Below, piece by piece: positions 5,358-11,936 of a DNA stretch of 11,936 nucleotides. The stretch is taken from NCBI GenBank assembly GCA_913054485.1, contig CAJXHQ010000041.1, positions 1 to 11,936 of the forward strand. Reading direction: 5' to 3'. A program made the position numbers and the translations under genes. The notes beneath the pieces were generated by a model. That model did not search any database. It was not told the DNA's origin and was given only the letters and a program-made list of their open reading frames with translations. Origin of the DNA: an uncultured Paracoccaceae bacterium (GTDB lineage Bacteria > Pseudomonadota > Alphaproteobacteria > Rhodobacterales > Rhodobacteraceae). Numbering within the stretch: the stretch's first letter is position 1; each line of letters starts with the position of its first letter.

Positions 5358-6023
5358 ATGGATCAGGCAAGCGGAAAACTAACGGAAGCAGGCAGCCTGG
5401 TCGACCGGCTGGTGGTGCGCCTGCGCGACGCGATCCTGGCCGGGGAATACCCCCCCGGTCACCATATCCGTATCAAGCCCCTGGCCGACAAATACGGCGT
5501 CAGCATGATCCCCGTGCGCGAAGCGCTGGCGCGTCTGCTGGCCTCGCGGCTGGTGCGGGTGGAGGCGAACCGGGGCTACTTCGTTGCTGGCAAGCCGTCG
5601 GCGGCGGAGTTCGCGCAATTCGTGCAATTCCGTGAGATGTTCGAGCTTTCAGCTGTGGCACTGGGCTTTGATAACGCCACCAAGGGTGACATTGCCGCGC
5701 TGCGCCGCCTGAACCGCCAGATGGCCAGGATTGCGAACCGCACCAAACCGGATACCAAAGTGAAATGGGGCCGCCTGAACGGCGAGTTTCACCTTGTCCT
5801 GGTCGGGCTGGCACATAATGAGTTCATCACCGAGCAATACCGGACCCTGTCTTTTGACCACATGCATTTCCAGCTGGCCCGCGCGGCGGAGATCGAGTTC
5901 ACCAGCCTGCCTCTGCTGGTGGAACAGCACAACGGGCTGATCGCGGCCCTGGAGGAACAGAACAAACCTCTTTTTCAGGAGCGCCTCAGACAACATATCA
6001 ACAATCTGAACCTGCCGGTCTGA
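5358..6023 (+). CDS. GntR-family transcriptional regulator, FCD (FadR-type) subfamily
   Basis: A 221-residue DNA-binding regulator. The N-terminal winged helix (about residues 12-78) has the GntR pattern ILAGEYPPGHHIRIKPLADK, YGVSMIPVREALARL and LVRVEANRGYFV. The rest is a helical FCD ligand domain with REMFELSAV, GEFHLVLVGLAHNEFI and EQHNGLIAALEEQN; the histidines are typical of the metal- or acid-binding pocket of this subfamily. These proteins usually repress operons for small organic acids and are released by the substrate or an intermediate. The gene starts 21 bases after the DmdA-like stop on the same strand, so it probably belongs to the same operon and controls it. It ends 12 bases from the convergent LysR gene. 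The AT-rich near-palindrome at 2180-2197 is one candidate target. Confidence 0.9.
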   Translation: MDQASGKLTEAGSLVDRLVVRLRDAILAGEYPPGHHIRIKPLADKYGVSMIPVREALARLLASRLVRVEANRGYFVAGKPSAAEFAQFVQFREMFELSAVALGFDNATKGDIAALRRLNRQMARIANRTKPDTKVKWGRLNGEFHLVLVGLAHNEFITEQYRTLSFDHMHFQLARAAEIEFTSLPLLVEQHNGLIAALEEQNKPLFQERLRQHINNLNLPV

Positions 6024-6035
6024 ACCGGGGCCCCG

Positions 6036-6965
6036 TCAGGCCTGCACCCGCCGCCCGGACAGCTTGCCGCCCGATATCAGTGAATTGACCTCGTTCACCA
6101 GCGTGTCGCGCACGGCGCAGGCTGCGGGCGCAAGCGCATGGTCAGGCATCCAGCATAGCGAATGCACCCGGCTCACCTCCGGGCTGATAACAGGCCGGGC
6201 TGTGATCCCGCCCGCACCGATACGGTCCAGCCAATGCGTCACCGGCACGATGCTCGAGGCCAGCCCGCGCTCCACCATGGCTCCGATCACATTGATGCTG
6301 GCGGTCTCGTATTTCACGTTCAGAACAACGCCGATGCCACGCGCAGCATCCTCCAGACGCCGCCGCAGATCATGATTGTGAAACGGCAGTACCAGCGGCT
6401 GCGCCGCCGCTTCTGCCAGGGGCATCGGCCCTGGCTTTTGCCCAACCGCGGCGCTGCTGACCAACTGGAATCTCTCTTCGAACAATGGCAACGTGCGCGC
6501 CTGCGGCAAGTCCGCTCCCGCATTTGGAATGACCGCCAGATCCACCTCCTGACGCAGCAGCGCAGCGCCCGCCTGTTCCGAGTAATTGTCTGCAATCTGC
6601 AATGCAATCCCAGGGTAGTCCTGCTCAATCCGCGGATAAAGCGCCACTGCCAGCACCGGCGACAGAGACGGGATCACCGCCAAGCTGACCTGTCCGGTGA
6701 TATTGTCATCCTCCCGGCGGATCGAGGTCTTGATCGCCTCTATACGCCGGATCAGCTCTGCTGCTTCTCTGCGCAGACGCTCGCCCTGCCGTGTCAGCGT
6801 CACCCCGCGCGAATGGCGCTCAAACAGCTGCACGTCCAGCTCGTGCTCCAGCTGGCGGACCTGCTTGCTGAGGGCTGGCTGGGCTATTCCCAATTCCTCG
6901 GCGGCGGCAGACATGCTGCCGGCATTGCTGATCGCTAGAAACAGAGAGAGCTGGCGCGGGCGCAT
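6036..6965 (-). CDS. LysR-family transcriptional regulator
   Basis: A 309-residue regulator. The N-terminal helix-turn-helix (about residues 1-60) reads RPRQLSLFLAISNAGSMS, then AAEELGIAQPALSKQVRQLE, then LDVQLFERHSRGVTLTRQGE, the classic LysR signature. It is followed by the two-lobe effector domain (SLAVIPSLSPVLA, EQAGAALLRQEVDLAVI, PLVLPFHNHDLRRRLEDAA). The frame extends upstream to an ATG at 6998, giving 11 more residues. I prefer the ATG at 6965 because an AAGGA ribosome site precedes it at a suitable distance and homology starts at MRPRQL. It is transcribed away from tctC, the standard LysR arrangement, so it probably activates tctCBA and the sulfatase gene in response to their substrate. 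It converges with the GntR gene. Confidence 0.92.
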   Translation of the reverse strand: MRPRQLSLFLAISNAGSMSAAAEELGIAQPALSKQVRQLEHELDVQLFERHSRGVTLTRQGERLRREAAELIRRIEAIKTSIRREDDNITGQVSLAVIPSLSPVLAVALYPRIEQDYPGIALQIADNYSEQAGAALLRQEVDLAVIPNAGADLPQARTLPLFEERFQLVSSAAVGQKPGPMPLAEAAAQPLVLPFHNHDLRRRLEDAARGIGVVLNVKYETASINVIGAMVERGLASSIVPVTHWLDRIGAGGITARPVISPEVSRVHSLCWMPDHALAPAACAVRDTLVNEVNSLISGGKLSGRRVQA

Positions 6966-6996
6966 GTACCGGTATTCCTTTTTGGTTATGTCTAGC

Positions 6997-7011
6997 ATAT
7001 TAAACTTCTAT
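6997..7011. promoter_or_regulatory. Possible LysR binding site in the lysR-tctC divergent region
   Basis: ATA-N9-TAT in the gap between the two divergent genes fits the loose T-N11-A dyad bound by many LysR proteins. The motif is short and could occur by chance. It overlaps the alternative upstream LysR start at 6998, which slightly favours the start at 6965. Confidence 0.25.
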
Positions 7012-7078
7012 TTCCCGGTCTAGGACACACCCCCTACTCTGCCTCAGATCTGACATGGTTGAACGATTGGGAGGCACC

Positions 7079-8020
7079 ATGAAAACGCTTTTGACCGCCG
7101 CAGCCGCGGCGCTTCTTTCCGCATCCGCCGCTTTTGCCGACTGGGCCCCCGAAGGCCCGGTGAAAGTAATGATCGGCTTCAAAGCAGGCGGTGGCGCTGA
7201 CACCCTGGCCCGCCTGATTGCTGAGGACATCCAAGCCGAATATGGCTGGAGCATGATGCCCGAAAACGTGGCCGGCGCCGGTGGCGGCGTGATGGCACGC
7301 GAGCTGAAGGCCGCAGCGGCTGACGGCACGGCCATGGGCATCGGCATCACCGATACCTTTGCATACGGCGTCCTGGCCGAGCGCGACCCCGGCTACGCCG
7401 CCGAAGATTTCGACTTCCTGGCGACCCTTGCGGGCACCCAGATCGCCGTTGTGGCCAAGGCCGACCGCGGCTGGACCAGCATGTCGGACGTGATCGAGGC
7501 GGCCAAGGGCGGCGCGACCATCTCCTTCGGCACCATGACCCCGCGTCTGGCGGACGGCGCCTATTACATCGGCAAGCAGAACGGGATCGAATTCAACATC
7601 GTCACCTCTTACAAGGGCGGCAAGGCGGTTCTGAACGCGATCAACGCCGCTGATGTGGACGTCGGCTGGGTTGCCGGCCCGCAGGCTTCCGGCGTGGCAT
7701 CCGGCGATCTGGTGAATCTGGTGAACGGCGAGGACCAGCCGCTGAAAGTCTCTCCGGATGCGCAGGCGCTGTCTGACATCGGCGTTGAATTCTTCTTTGG
7801 CGCAACCTTTGCGGCCATGGCACCGGCCGGCCTGCCGGAAGACGCGCGCGCAGGTCTCAGCGATTCCATCGCCACGGTGATCCAGAAGGACGGCACCAAG
7901 TCCAACGCTTTCATCACCAAGGTCTTTGCCCTGAAGGTGAAAACCGGTGCCGAGGCGGATGCCTATGTGGCGCAGGAAGCGGCCGACGCCGAGGCGCTGC
8001 TGGCCGCGACCTCGAACTAA
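7079..8020 (+). CDS. tctC: Tripartite tricarboxylate transporter substrate-binding protein, TctC family
   Basis: A 313-residue periplasmic binding protein. MKTLLTAAAAALLSASAAFA is a clear signal peptide with an A-F-A cleavage site before DW. The mature protein has the TctC/Bug family pattern: PVKVMIGFKAGGGADTLARLIA near the N-terminus (the ligand-contact loop GGGADTLAR), then ENVAGAGGGVMARELKAA, DGTAMGIGITD, a central ISFGTMTP segment and Y-KGG-AVLNAI. It captures a substrate, usually a carboxylate, and delivers it to TctAB. GGGAGG-like spacing (GGGAGG at 7069-7074) sets the ATG at 7079; an upstream in-frame ATG at 7055 has no such site. It is the first gene of the operon, with tctB 24 bases behind. 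The family binds very varied organic acids, so the ligand cannot be named. Confidence 0.92.
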   Translation: MKTLLTAAAAALLSASAAFADWAPEGPVKVMIGFKAGGGADTLARLIAEDIQAEYGWSMMPENVAGAGGGVMARELKAAAADGTAMGIGITDTFAYGVLAERDPGYAAEDFDFLATLAGTQIAVVAKADRGWTSMSDVIEAAKGGATISFGTMTPRLADGAYYIGKQNGIEFNIVTSYKGGKAVLNAINAADVDVGWVAGPQASGVASGDLVNLVNGEDQPLKVSPDAQALSDIGVEFFFGATFAAMAPAGLPEDARAGLSDSIATVIQKDGTKSNAFITKVFALKVKTGAEADAYVAQEAADAEALLAATSN

Positions 8021-8044
8021 ACTGCCATCAGGGAGGGCAGTGCC

Positions 8045-8605
8045 ATGAACCGCTCCGCCAAGCTGTGCGACTGCGTGATCGGCCTGTGCGGCCTGGGCGC
8101 TGCCCTGCTGATCCTGCTGGTCTGGATCCCTGCGGATATTGACACCGGGGTGATCGACGTCTGGCGGCGCAGCGTGCGCATCGGCGATGCCATGCTGCCG
8201 ACCTTTGCCGCCCTTGGCATCCTGATCTCTGCCGCCGCCATCGGGCTGCGTGCCCTGCTGAACCGTCCCGGCACCGGGTTGCAGACAATCAGCCTGGTGT
8301 TTCTGGCCTGGAGCGCGGTCATTCTGGCGCTTTCTATCACGCTCATGATGTTCACCGGCCCGGCCCTGACCGCGCTTTGGTATGGCAGCGAGGTGCCCTA
8401 CCGGAGGCTGGTCACCACCGCGCCCTGGAAATACAGCGGTTTTGTCCTTGGCGGCGCGGCGCTGGTGGCCTGTTTCACCGCACTGGTACGGCACCGGTTC
8501 AGCTGGCGCAATGTCCTTATCGGCCTGATCGCGGCGCTTCTGATCGCGCTGATGTATGACCTGCCGTTCGATAATCTCTACCTGCCGCCGAACGGGGACG
8601 TGTGA
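8045..8605 (+). CDS. tctB: Tripartite tricarboxylate transporter small membrane subunit, TctB family
   Basis: A 186-residue protein with four predicted membrane helices: about residues 10-35 (VIGLCGLGAALLILLVWIP), 55-75, 85-105 and 135-170. Sequence conservation in TctB is always low; the assignment rests on helix count, size and position between tctC and tctA. A GGGAGG ribosome site lies just before the ATG. Its TGA overlaps the tctA ATG by one base (TGATG), so the two membrane subunits are translated together. Confidence 0.85.
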   Translation: MNRSAKLCDCVIGLCGLGAALLILLVWIPADIDTGVIDVWRRSVRIGDAMLPTFAALGILISAAAIGLRALLNRPGTGLQTISLVFLAWSAVILALSITLMMFTGPALTALWYGSEVPYRRLVTTAPWKYSGFVLGGAALVACFTALVRHRFSWRNVLIGLIAALLIALMYDLPFDNLYLPPNGDV

Positions 8606-10227
8606 TGGGTGTTCTCGACTATATCCTTGCCGGTATCATGGAAGCGCTGACCGGCAACCCGGCGCTGGTGCTGGGCCCCATTGTGCTGTCCTGGCCGGTG
8701 CTGCTGGTGGCGCTTGGTTTCCTGACCGGCGTGCTGATCGGCGCGACACCGGGCCTGTCCGGCCCCTTTGCCATGGCGCTGGCGCTGCCGATCCTGATCT
8801 CCATCTTCGGCTTCACGCCTGACGCGCTGCTGCCGGTGCTGGGATTTCTGGTCGGCATCATGAAAGGCGCCACGGTGGGCGGCGCTGTACCGGCCATTCT
8901 GTTCAACACACCGGGCACGCCCGACGCCTTCATGACCACGCTCGACGGCTACCCGATGGCCAAGAAGGGTCAGGGCGGCAAGGCGCTGCGGGTGGCGCAT
9001 TTCGCCTCCGTAAGCGGCGATACCTTCTCTGACATCGTGTTATTCGTCTGCGCGCCCTTTCTTGCCATCTCGATCGAGGCCTTCCTGGGCCTGCCGGAGA
9101 AAGCCGCGCTGATGATCCTGTCGCTGTCCTTTGTGGCGGTGGTCGTGGGCAATGACACCTGGAAAGGCATCATGGCCGCCTGTTTCGGTCTGCTTGCCGC
9201 CTCGATAGCCACCGGCACCGACAGCTACCCGCGCCTGTCGATGGGCAGCGACGTGCTGGCGGCCGGCCTGCCCACCATCGCGGTGGTGATCGGTGTGCTG
9301 GTGGTGGGTGAGATCTTCACCAGTTTCGAGGACATGTGGACCTCGGCCCGCGAAAAACGCCCGGAACCGGCCGCGGCCGACCCCGGCGACAGCACGCTGA
9401 CCATGGCCAAGCGCCGCCGCCTGCTGCCCTTCATCGGCACCTCGATGACCATCGGCACGGTGATCGGCGCGCTGCCGGGCATCGGCACCACGCTTGCCGC
9501 CGCGCTTGGCTATACAGCCGGGCGCAAGATGCATAAGGGCGCCACACGATTTGGCGAAGGCGCACCCGAAGGCATCGCCGCGACCGAGGCGGCAAACTCT
9601 GCCGTCTCCGGTGCCAATCTGATCCCGGCGCTGAGCCTCGGCATTCCCGGCAATGTGGCGGCCGTTTTCATCATCCTGGCAGCCGATACCATCGGCGGCT
9701 TCAACCCCGGGCCATCCGTCTTCCGCTCCACCGCCGACGAGGTGAACCCGGAACTGGTGGTGGCCTTTGCGCTGTTTACGCTGATGGTTGCTGCCAACCT
9801 GATGAACTGGATCACCGGGGCCTGGTTCATGCGGCTTCTGGGCGGGCTGATCCGAATTCCGAAACAGGTGCTGCTGCCCATCGTGCTGCTGCTGACCATC
9901 ACCTCCGTCTACGTCCAGAGCGCGAAGATGAGCGATGTCTATGTGCTGCTGTTCTTCGGCGCGGCGGGCTACCTGATGCGACGCACCGGGGTGCCGATCC
10001 TGCCCTTCGTGATCGCCTATATCCTGACCGATCCGCTGGAAACCACCATCCGCGCCGCATTCGAAGCCTCAGGCAGCGACCCCTGGTTCCTGTTCGGCGG
10101 CGTCATCGCCCCGGCCTTCCTGGCTTGTGCGGCGGCCATCGTTCTGGGGGCGGGCTGGCTGCGCGGCACCCCTGCCCCGGTACCGGCCCCCGCACCGGCC
10201 TCCGAAAAAGAAACCACAATAGATTGA
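8605..10227 (+). CDS. tctA: Tripartite tricarboxylate transporter large membrane subunit, TctA family
   Basis: A 540-residue permease with about twelve membrane helices. Family marks include GVLIGATPGLSGPFAMALALP near the N-terminus, the GIMKGATVGGAVPAILFNTPGTPDA block, MAKKGQGGKAL, and the repeat-half counterparts IGALPGIGTTLAAALGY and EGIAATEAANSAVSGANLIPALSLGIPG. It carries out substrate import together with TctB, driven by an ion gradient. The ATG at 8605 is preferred over the GTG at 8602 because it gives TGATG coupling to tctB. A proline/alanine-rich tail (APVPAPAPAPA-like) ends the protein. The sulfatase gene follows after 49 bases. Confidence 0.95.
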   Translation: MGVLDYILAGIMEALTGNPALVLGPIVLSWPVLLVALGFLTGVLIGATPGLSGPFAMALALPILISIFGFTPDALLPVLGFLVGIMKGATVGGAVPAILFNTPGTPDAFMTTLDGYPMAKKGQGGKALRVAHFASVSGDTFSDIVLFVCAPFLAISIEAFLGLPEKAALMILSLSFVAVVVGNDTWKGIMAACFGLLAASIATGTDSYPRLSMGSDVLAAGLPTIAVVIGVLVVGEIFTSFEDMWTSAREKRPEPAAADPGDSTLTMAKRRRLLPFIGTSMTIGTVIGALPGIGTTLAAALGYTAGRKMHKGATRFGEGAPEGIAATEAANSAVSGANLIPALSLGIPGNVAAVFIILAADTIGGFNPGPSVFRSTADEVNPELVVAFALFTLMVAANLMNWITGAWFMRLLGGLIRIPKQVLLPIVLLLTITSVYVQSAKMSDVYVLLFFGAAGYLMRRTGVPILPFVIAYILTDPLETTIRAAFEASGSDPWFLFGGVIAPAFLACAAAIVLGAGWLRGTPAPVPAPAPASEKETTID

Positions 10228-10234
10228 CCATTGC

Positions 10235-10249
10235 GGCCCCCTGCGGGCC
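10235..10249 (+). other. Short hairpin between tctA and the sulfatase gene
   Basis: GGCCC (10235-10239) pairs with GGGCC (10245-10249) around a 5-base loop. There is no T-run, so it probably does not terminate transcription, but it could limit read-through into the sulfatase gene. Confidence 0.3.
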
Positions 10250-10276
10250 TCATGCTTGCGTTCAACGGAGAAGACC

Positions 10277-11803
10277 ATGAGTGAAGCCAAACAACGCCCC
10301 AATATCCTGTTCATCACCTCCGACCAGCAGCGCGGCGACTGCTACGGCTTCCGGGGTCGCAACGTGCAGACCCCGCACTTGGACATGCTGGCCTCCGAGG
10401 GCACCAGCCTGGAGACGGTAATCACGCCCTGCGTGGTCTGCCAGCCGGCCCGCGCCTCGATCCTGACCGGCCTTCTGCCGCGCACCCACGGGGTGCATGA
10501 CAACGGCATCGATCTGGATGCCGATCTGGGCGAAAAGGGCTTTGCCGGCTCGCTGTCCGCCGCGGGCTATGCCACCGCCAAGATCGGCAAGGCGCATTTC
10601 GCCACCTACCATGTCTTTGAAGACACCGGAAAATACGAGAGCATCCCCGGATCTGAGAACGCACCGGAAGGCTGGCGCGGCCCCTATATGGGCTTTGATC
10701 ACGCCGAGCTGGTCCAGATCGGCCACAACTGGTGGCTGCCCGAAAAACCGCCGCGCGGGCTGGCCTATGAGGAATGGTATTACGCCGACGGCAAGGGCGA
10801 GCAGAAGAACAAGCTGATGTGGGAGAGCCACCGCGACCACGGCGGCGCGCCGCAGGTCTGGTCCTCGAAACTGCCGGTGGCCTGGCACAACTCCACCTGG
10901 ATCGCCGATCGCGCCATCGACTTTTTGAAGCAGGACCGGGATGAACCCTTCTGCCTCTGGGTCTCTTTCCCGGATCCGCACCACCCGTTCGACTGCCCGG
11001 AGCCCTGGGCCTCACTTCACAAGCCCGAAGACGTGGATCTGCCTGAACACCGCAGCCGCGATTTTGAGGGCCGCCCCTGGTGGCATCAGGCTGCGGTGGA
11101 GACCAGGATCGAAGGCAAGGGCGCCGAGGTGCGCACTAGCTATTCCCGCTTCCCGGAGGTGTCCGACGACCACCTGCGCGAGATCATCGCCAATACCTAT
11201 GGCCAGCTGGCGCTGATCGACCACTCCGTGGGGCGCATCCTGACCGAGCTGGATCAGCAGGGCCTCGCGGATAACACATATGTTGTCTACACCGCCGACC
11301 ATGGCGACTGGCTGGGCGACCACGGGCTGGTGCTGAAGGGTCCGATGCCCTTTGAAGGGCTGCTGAACGTGCGGGCCATCGTGAAAGGCCCCGACGTGCC
11401 TGCCGGCAAGGTCAGCCACGAGCCGCTGTCGACGCTGGATCTGGGGGCCACCTTCATGGATTGGGCAGGTGCCGACAGCTTGATGGAGATCCACGGGGCA
11501 TCGATGCGCGACGTGATTTCCGGCGACGGCACACGTGAAGCCGCGATGAGCGAATGGGAACTGCTGCCCGGCCGCGTCGGCGTTGGGCTGTCCTTGCGCA
11601 CCGTGCGGTCCAAATCCGCCAAGCTGACCATAGACCTGCAGTCCGGCGCGGGTGAGATGTATGATCTGGAAAGCGATCCGGACGAGCTGACCGACCTGTT
11701 CGGCAACCCTGATCACGCGCAGCTTCAGGCGGGGCTGACAGAAATCCTGATGGCCCGGCCGGACGATATTCGCCCGAACCAAACACCTGTCGGAATGGCC
11801 TGA
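10277..11803 (+). CDS. Sulfatase of the cysteine (formylglycine) type, predicted cytoplasmic
   Basis: A 508-residue alkaline-phosphatase-superfamily sulfatase that should hydrolyse a sulfate ester. The N-terminus has PNILFITSDQQRGD (Asp16 and Gln17 near the calcium site). The nucleophile motif is CQPARASILTG (Cys55-x-Pro-x-Arg59), which is converted to formylglycine by a separate maturase not seen in this window. Further active-site marks are RTHGVHDNG, GKAHF (about 104-108), PDPHHPF, YTADHGDWLGDHG (Asp341, His342) and Lys354, followed by the C-terminal MYDLESDPDELTDLF segment typical of arylsulfatase/choline-sulfatase relatives. No signal peptide is visible, so it should act inside the cell. 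GGAG six bases before the ATG at 10277 sets the start; an upstream in-frame TTG at 10256 is less likely. It sits 49 bases behind tctA, so the transporter probably supplies the sulfated substrate. Confidence 0.9.
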   Translation: MSEAKQRPNILFITSDQQRGDCYGFRGRNVQTPHLDMLASEGTSLETVITPCVVCQPARASILTGLLPRTHGVHDNGIDLDADLGEKGFAGSLSAAGYATAKIGKAHFATYHVFEDTGKYESIPGSENAPEGWRGPYMGFDHAELVQIGHNWWLPEKPPRGLAYEEWYYADGKGEQKNKLMWESHRDHGGAPQVWSSKLPVAWHNSTWIADRAIDFLKQDRDEPFCLWVSFPDPHHPFDCPEPWASLHKPEDVDLPEHRSRDFEGRPWWHQAAVETRIEGKGAEVRTSYSRFPEVSDDHLREIIANTYGQLALIDHSVGRILTELDQQGLADNTYVVYTADHGDWLGDHGLVLKGPMPFEGLLNVRAIVKGPDVPAGKVSHEPLSTLDLGATFMDWAGADSLMEIHGASMRDVISGDGTREAAMSEWELLPGRVGVGLSLRTVRSKSAKLTIDLQSGAGEMYDLESDPDELTDLFGNPDHAQLQAGLTEILMARPDDIRPNQTPVGMA

Positions 11804-11936
11804 AACGCCTCTGTCAGGGCGGCCCGCCACTTCGACCCACACCGGCTGGCCGCCAAACACAGTCTCATTTCGGCTGCAGCGTTAGCCTGCTGCACTTCGC
11901 GGCATTCTCTTCGGCTTGGGTCGCTTCGGTCCCATT
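11804..11936. other. Non-coding end of the window
   Basis: No supported gene. A small stem (GCAGC at 11876-11880 with GCTGC at 11889-11893) and some GC-rich symmetry near 11816-11832 are visible, without a T-run that would mark a terminator. A gene or element may begin beyond the window. Confidence 0.5.

Noticed and set aside
7034..8494. 486-codon open frame on the - strand
   Set aside because: It lies antisense to tctC and tctB, which have full family signatures, a signal peptide and ribosome sites. The - strand product is low-complexity, as expected from reading GC-rich codons backwards.
11804..11936. Start of another IS or gene at the right edge
   Set aside because: There is no inverted repeat matching the IS ends and no supported reading frame; the stretch is too short to judge.

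Overview
The window looks like chromosome or plasmid DNA of a marine alphaproteobacterium of the Rhodobacteraceae (roseobacter group). It is GC-rich, with tight operons and ATGA/TGATG start-stop overlaps. It carries a tripartite tricarboxylate (TctCBA) transporter, a DmdA-like demethylase and an IS5-family element of a type I associate with this group. This assignment comes from protein character and gene content, not from a database search.

Left part (1-2219): a decaying region. The window opens inside an AbrB-family membrane protein gene. That gene carries a perfect 20-bp tandem duplication that shifts its frame. Its 3' end is then lost at a 1215-bp IS5-family insertion sequence (710-1924, 26-bp perfect terminal inverted repeats). 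The transposase gene is dead. Besides a one-base deletion, it is interrupted at four places by tiny hairpin-bearing blocks. Three are copies of one 37-bp element and the fourth is a 42-bp block with the same layout. Each block starts GAG, ends CG, has a stem-loop at the CG end and is flanked by a 3-nt direct repeat. About 295 bp of non-coding DNA follows, with a hairpin beside the IS end and an AT-rich near-palindrome just before the next gene.

Middle part (2220-6023): a four-gene cluster on the + strand. It encodes a PanB-like protein with two altered metal-ligand positions, a VanA-type Rieske oxygenase, a DmdA/GcvT-type folate-dependent demethylase and a GntR/FCD regulator. The combination suggests use of a methylated small molecule with one-carbon transfer to folate. 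The substrate cannot be read from the sequence, and no reductase for the oxygenase is present.

Right part (6036-11803): a LysR regulator on the - strand diverges from a second + strand operon, tctC-tctB-tctA followed by a cytoplasmic sulfatase. The simplest reading is uptake of an anionic, perhaps sulfate-esterified, compound by the transporter, followed by desulfation inside the cell. Whether this unit and the demethylation cluster serve one pathway is an inference from adjacency. The last 133 bases hold no gene I can support.
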